Origin: Spodoptera frugiperda
Taxonomy: Eukaryota > Arthropoda > Insecta > Lepidoptera > Noctuidae
DNA: 64,000 bases
NCBI RefSeq assembly: GCF_023101765.2
Contig: NC_064217.1
Location: 8,715,788 to 8,779,787, forward strand
Direction: 5' to 3'
The position numbers and the translations under genes are program-made. Below are positions 49,067 through 61,193 of the stretch, piece by piece. A model generated the notes under the pieces. The model was given only the letters and a program-made list of their open reading frames with translations. It did not search any database and was not told the DNA's origin. The first letter of the stretch is position 1. Each line of letters opens with the position of its first letter.

Positions 49067-49805
49067 GTGTAACTTGATGAGTAGTAGGTACGTATGACCT
49101 ACTTGTATTATAAATGACCTCTCACGCCCGCTTCACTGTCTTAGGCGAACTTTCTTTAAATTATGTAAGGGTCGGGTTATGCGGGCTGTTTTCGTATAAA
49201 GGTTAGGCATTTGGCCTTTTCATTGTGTTTGCAATGGAATTAATTTTATGTTTTATAAGAATGGTTTGTTTTCATGGAAAATTGGTGATGTGAGAGATAG
49301 ATTAGACAGGTTTTACGTGTCTAGTCTGTTTTCCAAATGTTTTATTCGAAATCTGAAGACAGAATCAGCATCGGAACACATAGGTGAAAATTTCTCTCAC
49401 TATATTTTTTATGTATTTGATGGGTCAACGTTTGGGCACCATCTCGCCATGTGGTAAGCGATGACACGGTCTACAATGAAGCGCTTATAAGCAACCTATT
49501 CACTCGGGACTTGAAAACACTTAGGTTATAACCACCAGGAAACACAGAACAACATAATATTCATTGCAAAATGTGTTTTTGCAATTTGAAACCTTTGCAT
49601 AAGATTCTGAAACAATTTCATAATTAAAAATTCTTCCTATTTATTTTTATTGTAACAAAAATAACTCAATGAGTAATTTAATCTTCAGTTTGCTTCGCAG
49701 ATTGAAACCTTTAAATACTGAAGAAACAAACTGAGCCTTCTTTTTAATTAAAAACAAAGGCTACTGATGTTTGCGATATTTTAATGAAATGTGTATTTTT
49801 GTGTG

Positions 49806-49960
49806 TATACAGGGTGTAAAATATGTGATGGTAAAATCCGAATTTATTTCTTTGAGCGTGACTAACTGATTATGGTTGAAAAAAGGTGATGCGTTGAGAA
49901 AACTAAGGTGGGAATTTAAGGATTTTGAAAGTTACAGTTAAATAGAAGTTTGACTTTATG
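49806..49960 (+). repeat. Truncated element end
   Basis: TATACAGGGTGTAAAATATG, a CAGGGTGT-type transposon terminus with no matching second end found. Confidence 0.3.
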
Positions 49961-50064
49961 TCTATATGTCATGATTAAATATCACAAACTTATCGTAATA
50001 TTATAAGATTTATCATCAATCAACGAGCATATATGAAAAGACTGATGACTGTTAATAAGTAAAA

Positions 50065-50150
50065 AAGGGTATGTAAGATTCATAGCGATTGGCGTTTCGT
50101 AGTCTCTGTCTACCCCATGGGAGATAGACGTGAGGTTATATATGTACGTA
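50065..50150 (+). repeat. LINE-like 3' tail
   Basis: GCGATTGGCGTTTCGTAGTC, TCTACCCCATGGGAGATAG, ending in TATATGTA repeats; a phrase common at lepidopteran retroelement 3' ends. Confidence 0.4.
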
Positions 50151-50957
50151 TAAATATCATATCAAAATTGCCACTGATTTCAACCACTATTCATCTCTGA
50201 AATATAAAATTTGCTTCAAACTGAATGACAAAAAGACGTACAATGAACCGAACATTTGACAAAGACTTTGATACAAACAAAAAGTATTTTGTAAATCTCT
50301 GTATTTGTTCGAATCTTAAGGCTCACGCAATTTATACTGAATGTATATTCATACTTTCAGTCTGGTTTTGAGGTTTGCGTGATTGCTGTTCAAAGTGAAA
50401 TACTTTACACGCGACGGCTAATAAATCGTAAGCCTGCTTTCTTTGTAGTCTTTTCTTGAAATAGAAAACGATATACCATTTATTTTATGCCTTAAAATAA
50501 GTGTATAATGTGCGTTATCCTTTGTATTAGACTAAAACACATCTCCCGTCAAACAAGCAAATGGCAGACTGTGAGTAATTTTTAATATTTTATAGAAAGC
50601 TTAAAGTAAACTTCATTTAGAAGAAGATAGTACAAGAAAATAAATTTCTATTTAAATAAAACTTATTTCAATCAAACAAAATTAAATTATCGTTAATTTA
50701 TTCTAAAAGATAAATGAGAGCAATTATTTATTCACTTCACATCCATTAGTTGAACATTTTCGTCTTGAATTTGTGAAAGAAAACTAACGCTTAGACACTT
50801 GGCACGGTGTCCCCTACACAGTTGGCGTACAACTTCTCCCCTCTTAAGTACGGACGGGGGGAGAAACGGCGAAAATTTCCAACATTCGAGAAAATATACA
50901 GTTTGATCTTCGTTGGTACAAGACTTTAAATTAAGTTAAAAGTTGACACTTTACTGA

Positions 50958-51377
50958 CTAGGCATGTGACGTGGATTTTTCTTTCCTACTTTTTTCCTTT
51001 TCGTCTAAATCTTTTATTTGGTACAGTGTAGTGTATTTTCTGACTCTAAATTTTACTTTCGATATTCGAAATCGATATTTTGTTCTAGATAGATATTTAT
51101 ATTTCTTCCAGTAACTTAATACAATAAAATACCGAAACAAATACTTAAGAGGAAAAAAAATCGACTTCATTATTATTCCCAATACTAACAAGGGTGCTCG
51201 AAGCAAAATAATTTCTATGAAGTGTTTTATTCGCACGAAGTAACACGAACAACAATTGAAAACACCTTTGATGTTACTATAAGCTGAATTCAGATATTTA
51301 AACCAGAGATACTCCAGATCAAATAAATCCGTTGCCACCGGCGACAGGAACTGCCGGCCAAATAATTTAAGGTCCAT
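50958..51377 (-). CDS. Candidate small basic membrane-associated protein, unrecognised
   Basis: A 139-codon minus-strand ORF, unusually long for this AT-rich window and free of recognised repeats. Residues 1-35 contain LFDLEYLWFKYLNSAY. C42-C-S-C45 is a cysteine cluster. Residues 52-90 are strongly hydrophobic (FIEIILL...LLVLGIIM...FRYFIVLSYW), enough for one or two membrane passes. Residues 91-117 are strongly basic, and the tail is charged (DLDEKEKSRKEK). A T/C-rich tract ending CCCCTCAG lies just upstream of the ATG and could be an acceptor, and two AATAAA signals lie downstream on the same strand (50732-50727 and 50702-50697). It sits antisense inside the presumed first intron of the gene at 41600. 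No family is recognised; it may be a lineage-specific gene, a domesticated fragment, or a chance ORF. Confidence 0.35.
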   Translation of the reverse strand: MDLKLFGRQFLSPVATDLFDLEYLWFKYLNSAYSNIKGVFNCCSCYFVRIKHFIEIILLRAPLLVLGIIMKSIFFPLKYLFRYFIVLSYWKKYKYLSRTKYRFRISKVKFRVRKYTTLYQIKDLDEKEKSRKEKSTSHA

Positions 51378-51887
51378 AAAAAACTTTTGAAGAAACCGGT
51401 GAAATATTTTCCCTCAGAAATAGTCCTGAGGGGAGGAAAAAATTTATAGGCAATTTAAGCACCTACCTCTGAGTTAGTCCTTTTATTGTGAGTGGCTATT
51501 CTGCGACGTTTTCCGGGCTGTTCTATCGTTTTGTAGCGTTTGTAACCTCCTTGGAAATAATTGCTTTAATGCTGACCTCGTTCTTAGGATTTCCTCAAAA
51601 GTGTCTTTTTGTAAAAGCTTTCTACAGACTTTAGCCGATTAAAGAAATGTATTTCTTTGTTATGCCCTCTAATATTTGCCTCATTAAACTCGTGTTGACG
51701 CCTTTGTTGTGAAACAGTGAGGCAGTTGAACCGCAACTGCGGTCGTGGAAATGAATTTTTCAACTGGATATCTCTTCATACTTCAACTTACTCTAAATTG
51801 CCTAACTCTGACTTATCTTACTATTTTACAATACAAAATCTGTTAAAGAATTTGATCATTATAATTAACTCAGTGTGTTGGACTATT

Positions 51888-52136
51888 CATCAACAGCCTA
51901 TTAATGGCCACTGCTGACCAAAGCCTCTTCTCACATGGAAAGGGTTTAAGCATTAATCACCTCGCTTGCTTAATGAGGGTTGGCGATTTCAAACTTATAA
52001 TCCGAAATTATTATAGTCTAGGTTTCGTCACGATGTTTTCCTTCACCAATGTGATTACTCTGATACTTGCCTTTGGTAGGTTTCGAACCCCCCTCATGCA
52101 TAAGGAAGTGTCTTAGACCTCCGGATCACCACAACT
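51888..52136 (-). mobile_element. Full-length family M tRNA-headed SINE with target-site duplication
   Basis: The 12-bp duplication TGTTGGACTATT flanks at 51876-51887 and 52137-52148. On the minus strand the head is tRNA-like (GGTGATCCGGAGGTC, GGGGTTCGAAACC). The body follows, with GGTGAAGGAAAACATCGTGA, and the tail ends GGCTGTTGATG. The tail is shared with 16925-17178 and 25058-25115. Confidence 0.82.
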
Positions 52137-52458
52137 TGTTGGACTATTGCTGTCTTAATATTACATTACTCTCATTAAATCCAAATTTCAATTTCTATTC
52201 AAAATGAAGTTGCGTTAACAATCCCACGAAGGCCACGGTGCGGTTGCGTGTAACCCCATTCAGTTTCCCTCAGCCTCGCTCAACCTCACCGCCGCACCTT
52301 TAAAGCCAAACTTGCCTCCAACTAGACATGTTTATTCCAATCTAGTTATTCTATTAATGCTTGAAGAGAACACAAATGAGCTTTTATAGAGTATTCAATT
52401 TATGTCGTGTCTCTAGAGTTCCATGTTGTAATTAGATTTCTGCTTAAATCTATACTTA

Positions 52459-52567
52459 GAAAGGTGAAGAGTTTGTTCGTTTGACCCCGCTAATCTTCGG
52501 AACTACTGGTTCGATTTGAATTATTGTTTTTGTGTTGGATAGTGCATTTATTGAGAAAGTTATTGAT
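52459..52567 (+). repeat. Family N dispersed repeat
   Basis: AGAGTTTGTTCGTTTGACCC, GGAACTACTGGTTCGATTTG. Confidence 0.5.
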
Positions 52568-53243
52568 AAGGCTATATTCATTTATGATAACACTTATTTA
52601 GAAGTAATGGTCCACGCGTATAAAGCTTTTCTTTTGAATTTATTCATTACTATATCTCTATAAATATCATTGAAGAGTCAAATTATACATTACGAAAGAC
52701 TAAAGAAACATCATACAAATAGCCTTTTTACCCTTTTAAAAACCCTGATTTTAAAGGTAAGAATTCTATTCAAACAAAAAACGACATAATAATTACAAAG
52801 CGAGCCTTAAGCGTATAAAAACTCCAAAAACTTGGTCATAAACATTTTGTTCAAAGAGTTAGGAAGTTTGTTCCAACTTCATCGGTCAATCTAATTCAAA
52901 GGGACCCTTATATTTAGCATCCCTTTCAAAACTCTCTAAATAACGACATTCAAAAAGTTTATTAAATCTCATCTATATTTAGGAGTTACTAATAACTTTG
53001 GTCGATGAGTATTGCTGGATGACCTCAAACTGAAGGAACACCCACGTCAGAGTTTGAGGTGAATGGTAGAATGGTAGTGATTGAAGGGTGATCTATTAAT
53101 AGGATTGTGAGTGGTGACGTCTTGTTAACCTGAATGATTGAAGTAAATAGTAGTTTGTAACGTAGATAAGAATATAAACAATTATCTCTAAAGGTTACGC
53201 AGATGTGTGTTTGTAAATGCAGATTATATTTTGGATATATTTA

Positions 53244-53515
53244 CCAATTACTAATTACCAATCCCCATTCCCCAACCACCTTTAAATTTCTAACCTCTAG
53301 GCTGGCAACCGAATTGTAATGTTTCTGGTGTTTTGGGTGTGCATGGGCGGCGGCGATTGCTAAGAAGGTGATTTGTCTACTCGTTTAGAGGCTCTCTATA
53401 CAATCTTCTCCCTAATTGAAGCCGGTAAACGAGCCTACGGTTGCTTACCTGATGGTAAGTAATCGGCGCCGCCCATTGACACTTGAAACACCAAAGTTAC
53501 AACTGCGTTGCCGGC
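53244..53515. mobile_element. Inverted pair of family A repeats
   Basis: 53244-53387 is a minus-strand copy (CCATTCCCCAACCACC..., GGGCGGCGGCGATTGC). 53416-53515 is a plus-strand copy (GCCGGTAAACGAGCC..., CACCAAAGTTACAACTGCG). They meet at their ATAAGCC ends with a 28-bp spacer. Confidence 0.7.
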
Positions 53516-53721
53516 TTAAAATACATATTTAACTCTGATAAGCCTATATAAAAGAACACCCATTACTCCGCTGACAACCATAAACCTTGAACATTTCATA
53601 TAGCCACTAAAATAAACCAACCCCACGGGAGAAAGCACAATAAAATGCCAACAAAATATCATAAAACAATAGATTGTGAGAGGAAATTCAATTCGCCGCC
53701 TTACAGAGTGGAACACAAGGT

Positions 53722-53746
53722 TACAAACAAACAAACAAACAAACAT
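53722..53746 (+). repeat. (ACAA)n microsatellite
   Basis: Five to six AACA units. Confidence 0.7.
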
Positions 53747-53749
53747 AAG

Positions 53750-55270
53750 TAAAGTTATTTATTCAGTAGATATCGATCGACACAGGCCAGGGGAGACGTG
53801 ACCTGTGTGAACAACCCAACTTTCCCCCTAAATGGGGCTCGTTTATAACGGCTATGCTGCTAATAAGTCGCTTCCACCCACGAATATTTATCTTTGAGGA
53901 GATCGAGGCAAAGTGACCCTGGTACCTCACCCTTTATTATTATAGAAAGGAGTTTTCCATCGTTCGCAGAAAGTTTTTAAACTATTTGAGTGATGGTGGA
54001 AAAGTTTACGTTTTAATATTCGGTTTTTGAAATCACAAACAAAAGAAAGTTCAACAATTTAATCTGTACTCTTGAAAGAAAATGCGGAAATTCTGGATAT
54101 AATGACGTCGTTGTTTTATGGTTTAAAATGCAACTGAAGTTTACAAAGGTTGTTTGAAGGTTGTATAAATACAAAAGATTTATAAATGTCCGTTAGTTTA
54201 ATGACACATCTACTAATTATACGCTTAAAAAATGAATTATTTCTATCTGTTTGTCATCGCTATCACACGCAAAGGTCGGTTTGATATCTTAGGTCATATT
54301 TTATTCCGTTATATCAGTAGCGAGGGATATGTAAATTTTTTACGTACGGTAACATCGTCATCGTTATTTTATCATGGCGGCGTGTCCGGAACACATGCCT
54401 ACGTATTCTCCCACATCTATCGAAACTCCCCACATTTCTTTCCTAACCAGATTTATTTGCGTTCGTCGTATTTTTATTCACTTTGTTTTATCCTGTATAA
54501 AATATTTTTTACACACTGTACTTACATATGTCTCGATACGCTTTTGTTTTTTTTTATGATAAGTAAGATGCTCTTTTTTACGACGATGAGAGTCTACGAA
54601 TGGGATTTGTTATTTAATGTTAAAAATAATAAATTCAAGGATAATTACCATAAAAAAGAATTACATACTGTTACTTCACTCGTTACTTGAGTGGTCTATT
54701 ATAATGGGAATTATAGCTTAATCAGCAGATTACTATTACCGTAACAGTCTGTGCTCACCTTACATAGAAATACAGACATAGCACTCGTACAAAGCTTGTT
54801 AAGGTCCCTAAACGTACCCATACTTGCATCAACAAAGATGATGGTAGGTGGTATAAATATATATACAAATAACATAGTTTACGAAAAGCAAGCACATAAT
54901 TTAATATATCTATCCAAACCTACTTCAAAGATTGACAACCGTAACATAACACAGTAATACTACGCTAAATTATACAAACTCCAATCTGGTAGTACCTCTA
55001 AAACCTTGATGAATGCGAGGCACTCACTGCGCGACCATAATTCCGTCATTAAAGCCGAATTCTCCCCCAATCCGTACATACTTGAGCTTAACTATCGCAT
55101 TCAACGTGTGAGGTGCTTAAGTACTGGGATACACGAGATATTAGTGCTTTCAATGAAGCCTGAGAGGGCAATCTGAATGTTTCAGTGCTGCTGTCGTGAA
55201 ATGTAGTATGTGTGTGGGTAATTGAAAACTGGCTCTAAATTTATCAGAGATAAAAAAGTGCCGAGAAATA
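53750..55270. other. No supported gene; one long AT-rich frame
   Basis: The 152-codon plus-strand frame at 54232-54690 has a composition dominated by F, Y, I and K and no motif; a second frame overlaps it. Probably chance. Confidence 0.4.
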
Positions 55271-55271
55271 A

Positions 55272-55515
55272 AACTGTCTCGCTGGTCGAGTGGTCGCAAG
55301 TGTGACTGCCGGGTAAGGGTCTCCGGTTCGATTCCCGGGGCGGACAACGCATTGCTGGGCTTTTTTAGGTTTATCGATAAAATTTCTCAATAGAAGCACG
55401 GAGTTTGGAATTGATCTCAGTATATGGTAATAGGCTCACCCCCTATTACATGGGACGTATAACTTAAATGGTGAAAAGTGGGTGTACATTTTACAGTGAT
55501 AAAAGGGGTGACGAT
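55272..55515 (+). mobile_element. Family D tRNA-headed SINE, full length
   Basis: Head CTCGCTGGTCGAGTGGTCGC (A-box-like TGGTCGAGTGG), B box GGTTCGATTCCC, then ATTGCTGGGCTTTTTTAGG, CTCACCCCCTATTACATGGG, AAAAGGGGTGACG. The only sense-strand full copy of this family in the window. Confidence 0.82.
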
Positions 55516-56007
55516 ACGACGAAATAGAACTCGAAAGATATTTTAGAACAATGAAGAATACTTCACCAATATAATAGGATGCTTAGACATAATATTTACA
55601 CAATATTGGCACTCAAATGTTTTAACAAGGCAAGTTTACGTCTATTTGATTAAGGATTCGTAAAATGGAAAAATCATCCCTTTTTACCACTTCAGAAGTA
55701 AAACAAGTTCCAACTAATAATAACCAATTTCGCAGACATCTTTCAACAAATGAGACACAATTTGTTCAAATCACAGCTCCTAACTAACTTAAAAGCTCAT
55801 TTCCGAAGATAGACGACTAATTACGATCTTGTCCGAAGTTATTCATGAAGTCTACAAGGCGTCTGAGTTATAAATTACAGTACCTCTACTATGAGTTTAC
55901 ACTTTAAAAGCAATTGTATTTGTCGGTACCCGATAGCGTCGAGTCGACGGAATTTGACGGAATTGTTTGTATACCAAATTTTAGTTGTGACGATGTAATA
56001 CTTGGCA

Positions 56008-56170
56008 TACAAAGTCAAAGTCAAACAATTTATTTTAATTAATCCTTAATTAGGCACTTTTTAAACGTCAAATTGAATTGTCCGTCTATCTGCCATTAAA
56101 GCTAGGTGCTCGTCCCAAAATGCAGCTTCGAATGGAAAAGAACGAGCAAGAAACTCCATAGTTAAAAAAA
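56008..56170 (+). repeat. AAAGTCAAAGTC-type dispersed repeat
   Basis: AAAGTCAAAGTCAAACAATT, TTTTAAACGTCAAATTGAA, AACGAGCAAGAAACTCC. A widespread lepidopteran repeat phrase by recall. Confidence 0.45.
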
Positions 56171-56451
56171 AAATCATCAACGCTTTTGAGTATTGAGTAA
56201 TATTAATGCTTTAAACTCACAATAGAGGCACAACACGAACGTTAAATACTAATGAGAAGCCAAGGTCAAGTCTGATGGATGGGCTGAACTTCGCCCTTGA
56301 CCCAGGTAAGCGGAGCACTGAGTAGCGGAGAGCAATGTAAATCGAGATGACACTGAAGACTATTTATTATGTACCTTCTTGTTGAGAAGACTGTCTTGAT
56401 ATATGGGTTTTGGTTTTATTAAGAATAAGAGAAGTGTACCAATGGGCACTC

Positions 56452-56654
56452 TCAGGGTGCTTTTCCACCAGAAATGTGTTATATGGCTATGCTGTGAAGA
56501 TGCAATACCTAAGCTAAGTGAAACTATGTGACCGGTTCTACCGATACTAAGCTATGTAGCGAAACAATTAAGATTTGCCGCCGCCAAGTAGTTGCACGAG
56601 GTAGATGCGTAGCTCGAGTATGCGATGTATATCATAGTACGCATCTTTCTTCAC
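56452..56654. mobile_element. Family I MITE, second copy
   Basis: AGGGTGCTTTTCCACCAGAA, GTGACCGGTTCTACCGATAC, GTAGCTCGAGTATGCGATG. The right terminal repeat is missing. Confidence 0.6.
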
Positions 56655-56725
56655 TTACCATCACTTAATGTGAATGCTCGTTAGCCTCTGATGACATAAA
56701 AAGTATTTAATTACCTACGGACATA

Positions 56726-57806
56726 CAGGGTGTCCCTGAAATCGACGTCCAACAGGCACCAGATGATCGGCAAGGTTCCAACTGTTATCAGAAAAATATA
56801 AAAAAAATTCGAAGTCCTACAGTTTTTAAATTACAGTGACTTATGTGTTATCCACGAAAAAGTACACCCTGTGCCAGTCTTTTGACTCTTGTTGCTACAA
56901 ATCTTTATTTTTTCGTCTGCAGTCTTCCTTACATTATCCTGAATAGTGCTCCAGTAATATGGAATCATAAATTCATAGCCAACTGCTTTAGATTGGAAAA
57001 CATTGTTAGTTTTAGAGGAACCAAATACTCTGAATAAAATTTTCACCTTACTTTAAGTGACTGTACTGAATAAATTATGTATGGCGCTAGTAGTGGCAAA
57101 TTTCACCAAAGTTGGCGCATTTAATAAGGATTATAAAATGGTATAGCACTTTGCACATTATTTGTTAAATTCGACACAAAAAAAGATTTTCCAACGAAAC
57201 TCCGTTTCGATGAATTTATTTGAACTTACTAAAATTTCTTCTAGTGTACTCCAATCATACGTTACAACCTCGTATGTACTAGACAACACTTTGCACGCGA
57301 TTTGTTATCATCATGTTGAAAATCAGCGAGGATCTCTTGTGATCTTGTCAAACAACATTGTCTGTCTACTCATGATTTCGCTTGCAGCATTCGTCGGCAA
57401 TATTATCGCTAGAGGAACTGGTGTTGTGCATTTCGAGCTATCGTACTAGGGCTACGGGATTTTAGCTGAGCACTGGCTTTTTTGCACCGTGTTGATTATT
57501 TAATTTTAAAATTATTTTTAACTTTACCTGCAATTTCTTGTAACGGTGCAAGGCTAAGAATTTATGATTCCATATTACTGGAGCACTATTCAGGATAATG
57601 TAAGGAAGACTGCAGACGAAAAAATTAAGATTTGTAGCAACAAGAGTCAAAAGACTGGCACAGGGTGTACTTTTTCGTGGATAACACATAAGTCACTGTA
57701 ATTTTAAAACTGTAGGACTTAGAATTTTTTTTATATTTTTCTGATAACATTTGGAACCTTGCCGATCACCTGGTGCCCGTTGGACGTCGACTTCAGGGAC
57801 ACCCTG
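56726..57806. mobile_element. 1.08-kb foldback transposon with 255-bp terminal inverted repeats
   Basis: 56726-56980 and 57552-57806 are near-perfect reverse complements, beginning CAGGGTGTCCCTGAA (right end TTCAGGGACACCCTG). They are flanked by TA on both sides, the duplication of the Tc1/mariner superfamily. The 571-bp centre has no recognisable transposase; its longest frames (57162-57449 plus) have no family motif. The matching small ORFs found in the two arms are the same sequence seen twice. It is non-autonomous. Confidence 0.82.
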
Positions 57807-58352
57807 TATAGTCACCTTATTCCTGTTAGTACTTTAGTAAAGGCACTCAGTTATCTTTTAAATAAACAGAAAACACTTTGCGAATTACAGAAAAGATTAC
57901 TTAATAACAGAAAAAATAAAAGAAATGTAACCTGACAGCGAGTTTGCGAGATTCAAAGGCTCAAAGAGAAATTAAAATTGTTTAGTTTTATGATTTTTCA
58001 CAAAGCTTTTATTTCAAAAAGGAAACTGACTTTGTGACTTTATCCTTTTATATAAAAAAACAGTACGCTTTCCACAGTAACGTGATTCTTTGATATTCAG
58101 AGATAAGTTTCATGCCTTACAAAATAAATACTCATTAGTTTACAAACTTATTCCTAACTCCTTGCATAAGTTACCTTCTTATAAGTTTGTCGTATGTTAC
58201 CTCTCTAGAGAGCGTAGAGAGAAAACTTCATGAAGTTCCTATACAAACAGTACAATAATAAGTTAGTAAAGTTTTATATACTTCATTAGTTTTGTTTAAC
58301 TTTTGATAAAACTCCTTTGTATCTTCTAATAAAATTCCTACTTAAGTTACGC

Positions 58353-58535
58353 GTCCACAGTCCCGAATCGTACGCACCGGATTTTAGTTTGTCTTTATAG
58401 AAACTTATACAACTGCGTCCACTGATCCACATCGTACGCACCGTATTATCAGCAATGCCTACATGCGATGCGTGCTGATGACGTCATACGGAACGCGTAC
58501 CATGCGTGCGATGCGTACGATGCGGGCCTGTCGAC
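58353..58535. mobile_element. GC-rich MITE with imperfect inverted ends
   Basis: GTCCACAGTCCCGAATCGTA and its complement ending TACGATGCGGGCCTGTCGAC; internal repeats of CGTACGCACCG and ATGCGTGCGATGCG. Confidence 0.6.
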
Positions 58536-59143
58536 TATTCGTTTTATTCTTGGTTTAAAATAATCTACTGCCAATTTAACATAGCAAAGTTGATAATTTG
58601 GGAACTAGTACTTTCATAATACACTTGTAACAAAATATTTTAACGAAATTCCCATTTATTATTCTAGGAAACAAGTTATTATGAACTTTTTATTAAAACA
58701 ACAGTTCGCTCTGGTGCTGGTGCCTATAATAACAAAAAACCAACAGTATAAATATTTAAACCGCCAATTTCAACTTGTTCCATTACTGTTTCCAGTTGAA
58801 ATTTACTCCGTACTCTAGGGGTTGGAACTAACTTTATTACACGGGGCGCATATTGATAAACATAGCGCTGGTTTCACACGTTCTCGTCCAAAGTTTGACG
58901 CCAACGACATACGTCCAATATTGCAATGTATTTGGAACATTAAAAGCTTTACTTTGATACTACATTACTTGTATGCGTAGTTTAATACCATGGTGTGGAT
59001 AAAGCGACCTAATTTTATCTACGGTTTTTGATCTCTTCCTCCGTTGTCTATTGTTTTAATGGAAGCTACGCATTTTTGTTAAATACTTTCTTATTACAAT
59101 ATAATTTAAGTAAAATCTATCTTAAGACTTTTATTTTCCTAGA

Positions 59144-59288
59144 GCTGCGGACTGCCTAGCGGGTTACCGGGTCTCTGGCTCAAAAATTATGAGTAGGAAC
59201 AGGGTGGTTTTTATCCAGTAAGAGTCTGACATTCCCTCTCGCCTCGCCCAAGGCGGCAGAAGTCATTTGATGATTTTCCCCCCTCAAA
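59144..59288 (+). mobile_element. Family B SINE copy
   Basis: AGCTGCGGACTGCCTAGCGG, GTAGGAACAGGGTGG, CTCGCCCAAGGCGGC, CCCCCCTCAAAACAAAA tail. Confidence 0.78.
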
Positions 59289-59721
59289 ACAAAACTTTTA
59301 TTTGAACAGCGCCAATACTGTTTCTAGCTACACACATTGGACAAGTAGCATTGGCCAACATTTGGGCCAACATGCGGAGCCGCTTTAACACAGTGCCACA
59401 GTACACAAACGCGGCTAATTTACCAGCATCCTGAGACATTGTTCCTTCAATGAGACTTTGTTAGTGCGCTTAAATTATGTACAACTGGTACTGTGAACCA
59501 GTTGATGTTAGACTGCTTCATTAGCTCCTGAGATCTGTATGACTTAGTATTATCGGTTCTGATCCCTTGTATACTCAGTTTTCGTATGACAGTCTAATCT
59601 AAGATAATTGTATGTCTAAGATTGCTTAAGTTAGGGATGAAATGATTCACGCAGTTCTGTAGGCAATTGTTAATATACTGAAATTTACATATGTGTGAGT
59701 ACTATGATTATACGAAAGATT

Positions 59722-59984
59722 TTAGGGTGCTTTTCCAGTAGAGATTTGCTATGCTACGTTGCTGTGGATGCGTTTGACTCAGCTAAGCTATATTTTTTAT
59801 ATGGTAAGATACGTTTTATGTGTGGCTTTCTATATTGATACATATGTACTCGAGCTGCACATCTTCCTCGCACAGCTACATAGCTTAGAATCAGTAGAAA
59901 TGGTCACATAGTTTCACAGCTTAGCTATTACATCTTCATAACATAGCTACATAGCAGCACATTTCTGGTGGAAAAGCACCCTAA
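59722..59984. mobile_element. Family I foldback MITE, complete
   Basis: Ends TTAGGGTGCTTTTCCAGTAG and TTCTGGTGGAAAAGCACCC are inverted. The inner arms pair CAGCTAAGCTAT/ATAGCTAC and related stretches. Confidence 0.72.
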
Positions 59985-60413
59985 TACAGCCATATCATAA
60001 AATGGCAAACCCATTGCTATTATTACCTAAGCAGCACATTCTATGCTTGCAAAACAAAAACTTATTAAGTTTTCCTACAAATATAATTGCACAAAAACAA
60101 TCGATATTTATATACGCGCCAAAGCAATATATCCCTTATTGATAAGCGGACAGAATACAAATTTCATATCCACGTACAGGAGATGAGGTACCGACTTTGT
60201 TCCATCAAGATATGGCTTTATTTGTAATACAGCTTTCGTGTGACTTGAATATGTAAAGGTCGATCACTTGTTTCGTATTTAGACAAAGTATTTTAGCCCG
60301 GGGAAAAGAATTTTGAGAGATATTGAGTATCGATGACAATGTAGATGTAGGTAACTAGATACTAAAGCACCTTGAAATCTTTTAATTTATTAGATTTTTT
60401 ATGTATGAGAGAA

Positions 60414-60648
60414 CTATGCTTTGGCACGATTGGGCCGGCTCGACGAAACGAGTCGTTTGCGTTGCATCGTTTGCATTGTGTGAGCGAGGTTACGGAGGCC
60501 CAATTACCCCCTTTCCCAATCTTTCCAATTACCGTTTCCCCATAAACCTAACCCTCAAAAGGCCAACAACGCATTTGTAACGCCTCTGGTGTATTGGGTG
60601 GCCATGGGCGGCGGCGAAGCTCGTTTACCGGCTTGTAAGATAAAATAA
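60414..60648 (-). mobile_element. Family A repeat
   Basis: The minus strand reads CAAGCCGGTAAACGAGC, GCCGCCGCCCATGGCC, GAGGCGTTACAAATGCG, then GGTAACGGAAACCTC-type downstream sequence in reverse. Confidence 0.75.
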
Positions 60649-61193
60649 ATGATAATATGAAAAACCAGTCAGAAAAGTAGGTTTGTTGTTCATTAATACT
60701 CACTTATTGCATTGAATTAATATCATACCTACTACAAAATTGTGTATTAATAGCGTCTCTTCCAAAAAGCCTTGAAATATTGTGGACAGTAGACCCCTGA
60801 TAGACATAAATGTTCCAAAAATAAAATCTAGAATGTAATAATTCTGTGATTTAACCAATCTAATAATTTTGTGTACGAAAAATCTCAGAAGATATAGGTA
60901 TTGAGAAAAGGTTGAATGAAAGCCTGAGACGGCCATTAATAAAAGCTAGACTAATAATTTCGTGGTAGACATATTGAATTACATTTTCTTACTTATTTGG
61001 GCTTTTTGGTACCTGGAAAACTAATCTCAGGCCGGCCGACGGGTTGGCAAGATCTATAGTTGGCGAAACAAGTAAATAAAAAATGATGATAGCCTTGGTA
61101 TCTAAAGTAATCAGCGGTGATTTTATAGTGGTATATAATATGTAGTCTGCTGTGTTTCGAGTAGGAAGAAAAAAGAACATTTATTGTACACCT

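Larger units (their letters stand above)
41651..50957 (+). other. Presumed first intron of the gene at 41600, left part
   Basis: Starts at the GTGAGT donor. Holds family A, E and K repeats and AT-rich DNA. I searched for plus-strand phase-0 exons with good acceptors and found none I could support. Confidence 0.35.

Noticed and set aside
54232..54690. 152-codon plus-strand frame
   Set aside because: Strongly AT-driven composition, a second overlapping frame of similar quality, and no domain.
55272..55345. Possible tRNA gene with A- and B-box-like motifs
   Set aside because: The arms do not pair as a tRNA, and the sequence continues into the family D SINE body.
56843..57689. Two nearly identical ORFs on opposite strands (MCYPRKSTPCASLL...)
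   Set aside because: They are the two arms of the foldback element, one sequence seen twice, not paralogous genes.
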